DNA of 12,766 nucleotides from Clostridia bacterium (GCA_030592355.1 JAUVJE010000048.1:1-12766); one strand, 5' to 3'; counted from the first letter of the stretch, positions 1 through 7,274 are shown. The notes: generated by a model not told the origin, from the letters alone. Numbers and translations are program-made.

Positions 1-125
1 ATTTCTTCTATACATAGCTCTTCCCAAAATAATTTGTGTTCAGGAAATTCTTTTGAACAAGTGTCATACAGTTTTGCCATTTCCAATTCGTACTTAATAA
101 GCAAATCAACTATTTCTACTGGCAT
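1..125 (-). CDS. Ferritin/rubrerythrin-like protein, N-terminal fragment (runs off window)
   Basis: Only the first 41 codons are inside the window; the rest lies beyond position 1. The ATG at 125-123 follows an AGGA site about nine bases upstream, and a candidate promoter lies at 159-186. The visible peptide is one amphipathic helix rich in acidic residues: E13 and E15 in YELEMAKLY, then E35-E36 and E40-E41 in WEELCIEE. This spacing resembles the first helix pair of ferritin-like four-helix bundles such as rubrerythrin, where Glu residues bind a di-iron centre. That would suggest a role in iron or peroxide handling, but no second metal-binding helix is visible, so the family is a guess from pattern. 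It appears transcriptionally separate from phnX, which ends 137 bases upstream of it on the same strand. Confidence 0.5.
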   Translation of the reverse strand, partial: MPVEIVDLLIKYELEMAKLYDTCSKEFPEHKLFWEELCIEE

Positions 126-158
126 TTCATTCTATCCTATCGTGATAAGTTTTTACGA

Positions 159-186
159 ATACTACAATTCCTGATTATTGTATCAA
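159..186 (-). promoter_or_regulatory. Candidate sigma-A promoter for the left-edge gene
   Basis: On the minus strand TTGATA (181-186) and TAGTAT (159-164) are separated by 16 bases. The -35 matches the consensus at five of six bases and the -10 at four. The predicted start would lie about 27 bases before the ATG at 125. No operator was recognised. Confidence 0.4.
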
Positions 187-209
187 TTTTGCTTTTAATA
201 AACAAACCC

Positions 210-234
210 AGCCTGTTATTATATAACAATAGCT
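210..234 (-). terminator. Weak candidate terminator after phnX
   Basis: An imperfect inverted repeat has an inner six-base stem (TGTTAT/ATAACA, three-base loop) and an outer AGC/GCT clamp with a small bulge. On the minus strand it is followed by a T-rich but interrupted stretch, GGGTTTGTTTATT. It lies about 30 bases after the phnX stop, where the five-gene block should end. The stem is AT-rich and the U-tract is offset, so the call is tentative. Confidence 0.3.
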
Positions 235-262
235 TTTGGCAATCCTTTGCCCAGGGCCTTTT

Positions 263-1069
263 TTAAGGTTTTTCATTTTTTTCAAGTTTTGAGTTGATTA
301 AACCGACCAGCGGAGGCAAATCCCTGATGTCATCAATAACAAAATGAGCGCCGCTTTTGGAAAACTTTTCTTCAACCTTTTCCATTTTTTGTTTTAGAAT
401 GCCCGGGTCGCACTTTTCTGTTTCTTCTTTAGTCATCCCAAGAAGGCTGCTTCCTAAAACAATCCCCACCGACCACATTGATGCATTTACCCCTTCTCTT
501 ATATCGGCTATAGTGTCACCTACTTTTATTATTGTTTCCAGGGGATATATGCCGAGGTCCAATGCATTCTTGTAACACATGAAGGGATGGGGCCGTCCCT
601 TTATAACTTCGTCAGATGTAACAATATTGTCCGGGGAGTATCCTTTTTTTTCTGCATAGGGAACTAATTCATTCATCATTTTTCTGGTATAGCCGGTTGT
701 TGATCCGATTTTCAATCCCATGGTTTTCAGCTCTTTTACAACCGAAACCACATACGGATTTGGTTCTGCAAAATCTTTCAGTTTGCTTATTAATTTCGGT
801 TCAAAACGAACATACAATTCATCAACATTGCCTTCATCCGGCTCTGCACCATACTTTGAAATCCACAGTTTCTTTATCCTGTCCAGTTCAAGAAGTGTTT
901 TTATATGTTCCTTTTTATGAATACCCATGGGTTCCATGATTTCCTCTAATGTCAGTTTGATTTTATAATCGCTAAATATCTCCATGAAGGTAATTACCGG
1001 CGCAAAGCATCCGTAGTCTACAGTCGTTCCCGCCCAGTCAAATATAATCCCTTTTACTTTTTCACTCAA
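263..1069 (-). CDS. phnX: Phosphonoacetaldehyde hydrolase (phosphonatase)
   Basis: Cleaves the C-P bond of phosphonoacetaldehyde to acetaldehyde and phosphate in the cytosol; a HAD-superfamily enzyme using a Schiff-base lysine. The 268-residue length matches the family. The signature IIFDWAGTTVDYG holds the nucleophile D11 and general acid/base A13 region. The cap motif MGIHKKEH carries K52, aligned with the Schiff-base Lys53 of the Bacillus cereus enzyme. GSTTGYT (122-128), GRPHPFMCYKNA (158-169) and VGDTIADIREG (183-193) are the remaining family motifs. Translation starts at TTG (1069-1067). The site AGAGGTG begins within the TAG stop of the upstream dehydrogenase, and only nine bases separate the genes, so the two should be translationally coupled. 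It is the last gene of the block. No phnW transaminase is present, so the usual 2-aminoethylphosphonate feed is not provided locally. Identification is firm; the physiological source of the aldehyde is inferred. Confidence 0.95.
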   Translation of the reverse strand: MSEKVKGIIFDWAGTTVDYGCFAPVITFMEIFSDYKIKLTLEEIMEPMGIHKKEHIKTLLELDRIKKLWISKYGAEPDEGNVDELYVRFEPKLISKLKDFAEPNPYVVSVVKELKTMGLKIGSTTGYTRKMMNELVPYAEKKGYSPDNIVTSDEVIKGRPHPFMCYKNALDLGIYPLETIIKVGDTIADIREGVNASMWSVGIVLGSSLLGMTKEETEKCDPGILKQKMEKVEEKFSKSGAHFVIDDIRDLPPLVGLINSKLEKNEKP

Positions 1070-1078
1070 AATACACCT

Positions 1079-2212
1079 CTATAATATTTCTTCAAATACT
1101 TTTCTTAATACTTCTTTATCTATTGTTACAGGATTATTATCCATCCGTCCTTTTGTAAATGACTTATCAATCAGTTCATCTATATCACCAGGCTTAACGC
1201 CGTAATCAGATAATTTTGAAGATATATCAGCCGCCTTAAATATTGAGTCGATTTTCGCCGGGATATCCTCGGTGCCGAACGCCTCATATAACCCCTTTAT
1301 ATCAATTATGCTGTCTTTGTTAATTTCATACATTTTACCCAGCGTAAGAAATGCCGCGATTCCATGGGGAATATTAAACAGCATTGTCAATGGATATGAT
1401 ATGGAGTGGCAGGATGTCGTTTTCGTATTACTGAATGCCAAGCCTGCAAAAAAGCTTCCCATCAGAAGATTTTTCTTAATTTTCTCATTATCAGGATTAC
1501 CGGTAATTTCTATCACATTTTCAGTAATAAGTTTAATTGCTTTTAGGGCATACATCTTTGAAATAATATTAGAACTTCTTGCCCAATATGCTTCTACAGC
1601 ATGGCAAAGGGCATCTAAAGCGGTTGAAATTGCAATTGCATCCGGCAACTTTTTCACAAGGGCACCATCAATTATTGCAGCATCTGCATAAACCGAATCG
1701 CCATACATGGAATATTTTTTTCTTTCTTCTTTATCCCAGATTGATGCAAAAGGAGTGACTTCTGAACCCGTTCCGGTTGTAGTAGGCACTGCAATCAGCT
1801 TGCAATTGTTTGATGGATAATCCAGATATTTTCTTTCTATTAAAATATCTCTAAGCATATCTTTATCAGAAACATTTGCGTTTTTCAAGGCTTTGAGTGC
1901 TTTTGAAATATCCATTATGCTGCCGCCCCCGATACCGATAACAAGGCTATAATCAATACCTCTTAGTTTTTGCAGCAAATCAATTACATCGCTTAAAGCC
2001 GGGTTTGACTGTGTAAATACAAGCGTAGCTACTGTATGCTTTTTTAAGTTGACTTTAATAGTACGATATTCTTCAGTTTTAAGAAAATCATTACCTCGGT
2101 TTAAAAGAACCACCGAATTTGTTTTTAGCTCCATAGAATCGATAATCTCCGAAAGATTATCCAGAGCATTTTCCCCAATATACGTTTTAACAGGATTGTA
2201 GTAGTAACTCAT
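1079..2212 (-). CDS. Iron-containing alcohol dehydrogenase, phosphonoacetaldehyde reductase type
   Basis: A group III Fe-dependent alcohol dehydrogenase that interconverts an aldehyde and an alcohol with NAD(P)H. The opening MSYYYNPVKTYIGENAL resembles proteins annotated as phosphonoacetaldehyde reductase, as I remember that family. Numbering from the longer open frame beginning at 2239, the nucleotide loop GIGGGSIMDISKA is at 102-114, TTTGTGSEVTPFA at 153-165, and all four metal ligands are present: D209 and H213 (DALCHAVE), H278, and H292 (NIPHG). I chose the ATG at 2212 (377 residues) because GAGAGG lies five bases upstream of it; the ATG at 2239 has no ribosome-binding site. The product is next to phnX, so its substrate may be 2-hydroxyethylphosphonate/phosphonoacetaldehyde. 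Alternatively it reduces the acetaldehyde made by PhnX to ethanol. Family call is secure, substrate is not. Confidence 0.88.
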   Translation of the reverse strand: MSYYYNPVKTYIGENALDNLSEIIDSMELKTNSVVLLNRGNDFLKTEEYRTIKVNLKKHTVATLVFTQSNPALSDVIDLLQKLRGIDYSLVIGIGGGSIMDISKALKALKNANVSDKDMLRDILIERKYLDYPSNNCKLIAVPTTTGTGSEVTPFASIWDKEERKKYSMYGDSVYADAAIIDGALVKKLPDAIAISTALDALCHAVEAYWARSSNIISKMYALKAIKLITENVIEITGNPDNEKIKKNLLMGSFFAGLAFSNTKTTSCHSISYPLTMLFNIPHGIAAFLTLGKMYEINKDSIIDIKGLYEAFGTEDIPAKIDSIFKAADISSKLSDYGVKPGDIDELIDKSFTKGRMDNNPVTIDKEVLRKVFEEIL

Positions 2213-2230
2213 ATAAACCTCTCGCGGCTC

Positions 2231-2260
2231 AGTATACATTAGGACAAAAGATTAATGCAA
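2231..2260 (-). promoter_or_regulatory. Candidate internal promoter before the dehydrogenase gene
   Basis: On the minus strand TATACT (2231-2236) is a good -10 element; TTGCAT (2255-2260), 18 bases upstream, is a weak -35 (three of six). The start would lie just before GAGAGG, giving a very short leader. It could let the dehydrogenase-phnX pair be expressed apart from the sugar genes. Confidence 0.35.
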
Positions 2261-2270
2261 TAATATTTTA

Positions 2271-2289
2271 CAAACAACCTGATTGTTTG
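2271..2289. repeat. Perfect inverted repeat CAAACAA-N5-TTGTTTG
   Basis: Seven-base arms surround a five-base spacer in the 92-base gap between the sialidase-like gene and the dehydrogenase gene. It lies immediately upstream of the candidate -35 element. There is no T-run after it on either strand, so it looks more like a protein-binding site or an mRNA processing hairpin than an intrinsic terminator. Confidence 0.5.
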
Positions 2290-2304
2290 CCCTAAGCATA
2301 AATT

Positions 2305-3960
2305 TCAGTAAATAATACCGGTGTCAAGCCAAGCATCCTCGGATTTTTCTTCAAATGTCTGTATAACTATATACTGATCCTTGTTCTTTGGTATTACAAT
2401 GCCGGCATAATTAAATCCCTTGAAATTTCCGGGTATGATCATTTCACTCATAATATCATTGCAATTTATTATTAGCATACCTGTATCAATGTCCCATTCA
2501 AGGACTAGAATTCCTTCGTTGCCTTTGCCAATTACCAACCCGCTTTCGGATGTACCTTCGCCGCTAAGTGGAATATCCAAATAGTTTTCTTCAATAAAAT
2601 CCTTATATTGATCGGGTTTTCCGTGAATGAAACTAACTCTGTCTATATAGTTATCTGATAAAATCAGCCGACCTTCAGTAAAATTTAAACTTGTTTTATA
2701 AGAAAATGTAATTTTACCTTTTTGCCCGTAGGGAAAATTAACCATTGCATATCCAATAGCATCAGAAGCCGCTTTCACCATCAGGGCTTTTTTCTCATCA
2801 TATTCTATAAGCTTTGTATTTGTATAATCTGTTACCCAATTTCCCAAATCACCGGCGAAATCATTCTTATATTCTGTTTCATTTAAGAAATCTGATGTAA
2901 ATTTTATGAGTTTTACGTTTGGTTCCCCCCAATCCTCTTTATCCTTCGTGCCAACAGACCTAAGTATAATAAGTGCATCATTTTCTGCAGAAACAGCAGA
3001 CAACGGATAGCAATTTAAAACCCCGTCAGGGTCGCCCTCAACCTTCTTGACTATTACCCTGCACCCTTTCAGCGTTTTAAAGCCATCATCTGAAACAGCT
3101 GCATGAAGACACTGCCTTGCCATGCTGTACCTTACTCCGCGCATAGGTGCGCCATTACAATTATTCCAAACAAAAAGTAGTTTCCCATCATTCATTTTTT
3201 GCAGAACTCCCGGTGCGTTGGATGACTTAATCGCACTTTTTGCAGCCTGCCCCCAGGTAGCGCCCCCGTCTTTTGACAACGAATAGTAAAAACAGCCAAG
3301 TACTGTGCGAATTATCATTATCAGGTTATTTCCTGCTATTTCAGCAATAACAGGTTCAACCGCACCTGCTTCAATATGTGTTTCTTTGCTTATGACGTTA
3401 ATATCGTTTGATGCTTTCCATGTAATACCTTCGTCATCGGAATATATAGTATTTGATACAAAGGAAGCTTCTCCTTTTCTTAGTGTGGAAAATGGCACGA
3501 CAATCCTTCCGCTTTCAATTTGAATCAAATTATTCAGCGAACCAGTATAACGGTCAAGGCACTCAATTTTTTGAATTTTTAGATTTTTACCGGTGATGTC
3601 ATCCATTCTCGCATGCATGATATCTCCCTCGAATTTAGCATTTTCAAAATCATATACTTTAATTCGCATAAGAAAAACATGCAAAAAACCTTCTTTGCTG
3701 ATTATAAAAGGCATCATTCTGACAAATGCTTTTGTATCGGGAATTTCAAACAAAGGGTGTGGCATTGACCATGTTCTGCCTCCGTCGAAAGACCTTCTCG
3801 TAAAAATAAACTGGTGTTTTGGATAAGTCCCGATATTATGAATCTGCCGCGATACGCAGGCTAATGTAAAAAGGCTGCCGTCATCAAGTTCAACTACACG
3901 GGTCATATTAAACATACCGTCTTCATACAGCAATTCACTGTATAAATATTTATTATTCAT
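2305..3960 (-). CDS. Cytosolic sialidase-fold (Asp-box / BNR) protein with extra C-terminal domain
   Basis: A 551-residue protein without signal peptide or membrane segment, so presumably cytosolic. Residues 1 to about 360 look like a six-bladed sialidase propeller: three Asp boxes S-x-D-x-G-x-T-W at 57-64, 174-181 and 229-236; an N-terminal strand with R21 and R38 (TRVVELDDGSLFTLACVSRQ) in the position of the sialidase first-arginine motif; and EPVIAEIAGNNLIMIIR (202-218), which resembles the E-P-x-x-x-E-l-x-x-x-x-L-x-M-x-x-R sialidase motif. Residues from about 365 to the end form a second, mostly beta region of unknown family, perhaps a jelly-roll. No sialic-acid catabolic gene (nanA, nanE, nanK) is nearby, so sialic acid is an unlikely substrate. 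Its position between a sugar symporter and phosphonate enzymes suggests an intracellular glycosidase or lyase for the imported compound. The ATG at 3960 has AAGG about ten bases upstream. Confidence 0.8.
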   Translation of the reverse strand: MNNKYLYSELLYEDGMFNMTRVVELDDGSLFTLACVSRQIHNIGTYPKHQFIFTRRSFDGGRTWSMPHPLFEIPDTKAFVRMMPFIISKEGFLHVFLMRIKVYDFENAKFEGDIMHARMDDITGKNLKIQKIECLDRYTGSLNNLIQIESGRIVVPFSTLRKGEASFVSNTIYSDDEGITWKASNDINVISKETHIEAGAVEPVIAEIAGNNLIMIIRTVLGCFYYSLSKDGGATWGQAAKSAIKSSNAPGVLQKMNDGKLLFVWNNCNGAPMRGVRYSMARQCLHAAVSDDGFKTLKGCRVIVKKVEGDPDGVLNCYPLSAVSAENDALIILRSVGTKDKEDWGEPNVKLIKFTSDFLNETEYKNDFAGDLGNWVTDYTNTKLIEYDEKKALMVKAASDAIGYAMVNFPYGQKGKITFSYKTSLNFTEGRLILSDNYIDRVSFIHGKPDQYKDFIEENYLDIPLSGEGTSESGLVIGKGNEGILVLEWDIDTGMLIINCNDIMSEMIIPGNFKGFNYAGIVIPKNKDQYIVIQTFEEKSEDAWLDTGIIY

Positions 3961-4007
3961 TTTATTCTTACCTTGTCTTTCATTTGCCCGTGCATCTATA
4001 TTATAAA

Positions 4008-5378
4008 TTATTGTTCTAGATGTATGTCCCCTCGTTCTTCAAGGTCGGCGAGAATCTGTTTGAACATCTTTTGGTCAATTTTATACTTATACAGGTATAC
4101 AAGATAACCTGCTACAATAAAAAACAGCGGAAGTATCAGCATCGCCACTTTCATTGTAAGAAGTCCTCCCACAGTTACATCCGCCACGGTTTTAGCATCG
4201 TTTATTCCTGAAACTATTACTGTTACTCCTATTATTCCGCTTGCGACTGCGCCACCCATTTTATTAATGAACGGCTGAAGGGCAAAGGTCACGCTTTCAT
4301 TACGTTTCCCAAGTTTCCACTGGCCGTATTCCACCGTATCTGCCAAAAACATAAGCATCAGCAGCTGGATAAATGCCTGTCCTATAAAAAGCAATATACC
4401 GGCAGGCCCGATGAACAGCATATTCATAGGAGCAAAGAAAAATAAGATGTATCCAAGCACCACAAGTATCGTAGCAGCTGTATACAGAGTCTTTCGATTA
4501 AAGCGTTTACTGAAAAACGGAAATACTATAAGTGCGGTAATCTGGGATACGCCAAGTATTATTGCAAATATAGAGTACATGCCTTCATCTCCGAATGCAT
4601 ACTTAAAAAAGTAGAGCCCAAAGCCCGTGGTTGTTACATAGCCAATCATGAATAAGGCCATTGCAATTGCCGTGTAAAGCAGCTGGTCGTTTTTAAATAT
4701 TGCCCTGACCATTCCCTTAAGAGTTGTTTTTTTCTCTTTTTTGAATATTGATTTTGACTCTTTGACCCCAAAAAGTGTGATGCTTTGCCCCAGTAGCATA
4801 ATCACAACTATTACAATTGTAAAAACAAAGTATGCGGTCTTCATGCTCCCGAAGGCCTTCCCCATGGCAGTAGTAATGGGAACAATTCCGCCTACTACGA
4901 TAAAAAGGCCTATATTTGCACATATACGGGCGAAAGCACCAATCTTTTCCCTCTCCTTTTGATTCATAGAAAGAGACGGCAGCATTGACCAATAGGAAAT
5001 ATCATTGGCGGTGAAACTGATTCCCCAAAGAATGTACAAGATAGCAAAAAGCAGGATAAATCCGGTTCCCGTTAGCTTAAAATCAGTAAAGAGAAGTATT
5101 GTAAACAATCCTGAAGTCAATGCGCCAATGGCAATCCATGGTTTAAATTTACCGAACCGAGATTTTGTATTATCTACAATTACACCCATTATAGGATCAT
5201 TAAGGGCATCAAATATGCGGGCACCCATTATAATCGCAGTTATCCACCAAAGAACTGAGTTTGGCAATTCTACAATATCCGTCAGATAAAAAATCAGGTA
5301 CATGCTTATCAAAGAATAGAGCATATCCCTGCCAATTGTACCTAACCCGAAAGTATACCGGTTTTTATTTTTTTTCAT
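4008..5378 (-). CDS. GPH family (MelB-like) glycoside:cation symporter
   Basis: A 456-residue inner-membrane transporter of the major facilitator fold with about 12 hydrophobic segments, importing a glycoside together with Na+ or H+. MelB landmarks are present: D18 in GRDMLYSL (sugar-binding aspartate), D57 and D61 in FDALNDPIMG (cation-site aspartates), the loop KSRFGKFKPW, and K373 in FINKMGGAV matching MelB Lys377. Residues 351-355 region DTVEYGQWKLGKR is the usual motif before helix XI. The gene sits 51 bases after the glucosidase gene and 47 before the sialidase-like gene, on the same strand. The ATG at 5378 is preceded by GGGGG six bases away. GPH porters carry intact, unphosphorylated glycosides, which fits intracellular hydrolysis by the neighbouring glucosidase. 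The specific substrate cannot be read from the sequence. Confidence 0.93.
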   Translation of the reverse strand: MKKNKNRYTFGLGTIGRDMLYSLISMYLIFYLTDIVELPNSVLWWITAIIMGARIFDALNDPIMGVIVDNTKSRFGKFKPWIAIGALTSGLFTILLFTDFKLTGTGFILLFAILYILWGISFTANDISYWSMLPSLSMNQKEREKIGAFARICANIGLFIVVGGIVPITTAMGKAFGSMKTAYFVFTIVIVVIMLLGQSITLFGVKESKSIFKKEKKTTLKGMVRAIFKNDQLLYTAIAMALFMIGYVTTTGFGLYFFKYAFGDEGMYSIFAIILGVSQITALIVFPFFSKRFNRKTLYTAATILVVLGYILFFFAPMNMLFIGPAGILLFIGQAFIQLLMLMFLADTVEYGQWKLGKRNESVTFALQPFINKMGGAVASGIIGVTVIVSGINDAKTVADVTVGGLLTMKVAMLILPLFFIVAGYLVYLYKYKIDQKMFKQILADLEERGDIHLEQ

Positions 5379-5404
5379 AAGATTCCCCCATAAATACTTA
5401 TACC

Positions 5405-5433
5405 ATTATATCAGTTCAATACTAGTTTATCAC
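5405..5433 (-). promoter_or_regulatory. Candidate internal promoter before the symporter gene
   Basis: On the minus strand GTGATA (5428-5433) and a perfect TATAAT (5405-5410) are 17 bases apart. The -35 element overlaps the TGA stop of the glucosidase gene. It may be a secondary promoter, although AT-rich DNA produces such matches by chance. Confidence 0.35.
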
Positions 5434-7037
5434 TTTAGAATAACTGCTTCATATGGCCGTAAAATACCGTTAATCCCCATTTTACTATAATTAGATATCA
5501 GAACTTCCCCATTATGCTTTACTTTTAGGAATCTGTTTGAAAAATTCAGAATAATTGTTATTGCCTCACCGTTTAATTCCCGTTTGTATGCAAAAATATG
5601 TTTTGATATTTTCAGAGGCACAAAAGATCCGGCTTTCAGCACATTGCTGTCCGTCCTAAGTGCAATCACTTTTTTATAATAGCTGCGTATTGAATTTTCA
5701 TCGCCCTTCTGTGCCACCATGTTAATTTCCCTGTAGTTCTTATTGATTGCCAGCCAGGGTTTTCCCGTAGTGAATCCGGCGTTCTTTGAACTATCCCACT
5801 GAACCGGCGTATGGCCATGATCCCTGGCTCCGCGCATTAGCATCTTCCATATATACCATTTTGGTATGTGCTTTTTTTTTGCCAGCTTATTCAGGTTATG
5901 GGATTCGATGTCTTCCATTTCGTCAAGGCCGGAAAACGGATAGTCTGTCATACCGATTTCCTGCCCTTGATATATGTACGGCGTACCGCGAAGGGTCAAT
6001 AACATTGCCGCCAGCATCTTTGCAGAGACATCCCAATATTTTTTAGAATCACCGAAACGGGACACGCTGCGGGGCTGGTCGTGATTTTCAAAATAATTTG
6101 CATTCCATTCGAGTGATGTTTGCCATTTAGCTATGGTTTTCATGAATCGTTTGGGATTGAATTTCCTCGGTAACCATTTTACAAACCACTGGTCTGTTTC
6201 CATGTGTTCAAATGCAAAAACCATATCCAGCTCTTTACGTTCTTTAGCGCAAAGGTCCGTTGCCATCGCGGGTGTAACCAAAACAGTTTCTCCCACCGTA
6301 AAGCAATCATAATTATCAAAAACATCTTTTTTCAACGTGCGAAGAATTTCATGGGCGCCTTCTTGGGATATGTAGTGTTCGCTTCCGGTCAGCGCCAGTT
6401 TCTTTTTACCATCCTCCAAAGATGATTTCCATATAATGTTGATTACATCACACCTGAATCCGGCAATACCTTTATCAAGCCAGAATCTGAGGATATCTTT
6501 GATTTCTTCCAGCACCTTAGGATTGTAATAATTTAAATCCGGCTGCCCTTTCGCAAATAGATGAAGATAGTACTCGCCGCTTTTCTCATCATACTCCCAG
6601 CAATCTTCAGCGAAAAAACTGGTCCAGTTGTTTGGCGGCTTACCTTTCTTTCCCGGACGCCAATAATAATAGTCCCGGTATGCGCTGTCTTTTTTACGGC
6701 TTTTTTGAAACCACTCGTGTTTGTCTGAAGTGTGGTTGATAACAAGGTCCATGATAATCTTAATATCTCGTTTTTCTGCCTCGGCGATGAGTATCTGCAT
6801 GTCATCCATAGTACCGTATTCAGTATTTATATTACGGTAATCACTGATATCATAACCATTGTCCTCATTGGGAGAGCAATAAACCGGGCTCAGCCAAACA
6901 ATTCCTATTCCCAGATCTTTTAGATTATCTAAATGCGCAATAATCCCCGGAATATCACCAATTCCATCGCCATCTGTATCTTGAAAACTTCTGGGATAAA
7001 TTTGATAAACAACTCTATCGCGCCACCAGTCTGACAT
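5430..7037 (-). CDS. GH13 alpha-glucosidase (oligo-1,6-glucosidase-like, GH13_31 type)
   Basis: Cytosolic exo-acting alpha-glucosidase of 535 residues, releasing glucose from short alpha-glucosides by a retaining mechanism. The (beta/alpha)8 barrel starts at WWRDRVVYQIYPRSF. A calcium-loop motif DTDGDGIGD spans 20-28. The conserved regions are DLVINHTS (97-104), GFRCDVIN (193-200) with nucleophile D197, FTVGE (246-250) with acid/base E250, and ENHDQPRS (317-324) with D320. V198 directly after the nucleophile is the residue associated with alpha-1,6 (isomaltase-type) preference in this subfamily. A beta C-terminal domain covers roughly 460-535. There is no signal peptide. ATG at 7037 follows GAGGTGA at good distance. 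It is the first gene of the five-gene block and depends on the GPH symporter for substrate. Trehalose-6-phosphate hydrolase is less likely since no PTS gene is nearby. Confidence 0.92.
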   Translation of the reverse strand: MSDWWRDRVVYQIYPRSFQDTDGDGIGDIPGIIAHLDNLKDLGIGIVWLSPVYCSPNEDNGYDISDYRNINTEYGTMDDMQILIAEAEKRDIKIIMDLVINHTSDKHEWFQKSRKKDSAYRDYYYWRPGKKGKPPNNWTSFFAEDCWEYDEKSGEYYLHLFAKGQPDLNYYNPKVLEEIKDILRFWLDKGIAGFRCDVINIIWKSSLEDGKKKLALTGSEHYISQEGAHEILRTLKKDVFDNYDCFTVGETVLVTPAMATDLCAKERKELDMVFAFEHMETDQWFVKWLPRKFNPKRFMKTIAKWQTSLEWNANYFENHDQPRSVSRFGDSKKYWDVSAKMLAAMLLTLRGTPYIYQGQEIGMTDYPFSGLDEMEDIESHNLNKLAKKKHIPKWYIWKMLMRGARDHGHTPVQWDSSKNAGFTTGKPWLAINKNYREINMVAQKGDENSIRSYYKKVIALRTDSNVLKAGSFVPLKISKHIFAYKRELNGEAITIILNFSNRFLKVKHNGEVLISNYSKMGINGILRPYEAVILK

Positions 7038-7079
7038 AAAATCACCTCATGCTGATTTTTGATTAACCATATACCTATT

Positions 7080-7117
7080 TTATCATGATAATATTTTACT
7101 CTCAGCATTTATATCAA
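7080..7117 (-). promoter_or_regulatory. Candidate main promoter and operator of the five-gene block
   Basis: On the minus strand TTGATA (7112-7117) and TATTAT (7088-7093) are 18 bases apart, about 43 bases of leader before the glucosidase start. A perfect 12-base palindrome, TTATCATGATAA (7080-7091), overlaps the -10 element and the expected start point, where a repressor would act. The regulator is not encoded in the visible block. Confidence 0.45.
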
Positions 7118-7182
7118 TAATGTTAAAAGTCCCTGACGCTTTCTGATGTATTTGCTCGCATATCGCCCAAGTTAAAATAAAT

Positions 7183-7211
7183 TCGACAATAAAAACTCTA
7201 ATTACTACTAT
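7183..7211 (+). promoter_or_regulatory. Candidate promoter for the TupA-like gene
   Basis: TCGACA (7183-7188, five of six) and TACTAT (7206-7211, four of six) are 17 bases apart. A second option is the TATAAT at 7263-7268, whose start point would fall on the ATG itself. The 237-base divergent region 7038-7274 holds this, the opposite-strand promoter, and no gene that I can see. Confidence 0.35.
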
Positions 7212-7274
7212 AACTTTCTATAATTATACGGTTTACTCTTTCTCCTTTTTAATACTATGGTATATAATTGACAA

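Noticed and set aside
1272..1691. 139-codon plus-strand frame opposite the dehydrogenase gene
   Set aside because: It lies entirely antisense to a gene with all catalytic residues; its composition is that of a reverse-frame shadow.
2213..2239. Nine-residue extension of the dehydrogenase from the ATG at 2239
   Set aside because: No ribosome-binding site precedes it, and it overlaps the candidate promoter; the ATG at 2212 has GAGAGG five bases upstream and a family-typical start.
7131..7144. Catabolite-repression (cre)-like sequence AGAAAGCGTCAGGG on the minus strand upstream of the glucosidase promoter
   Set aside because: It matches only about ten of fourteen positions and lacks the conserved 3' half; too weak to list, although carbon-catabolite control of this block would be expected.
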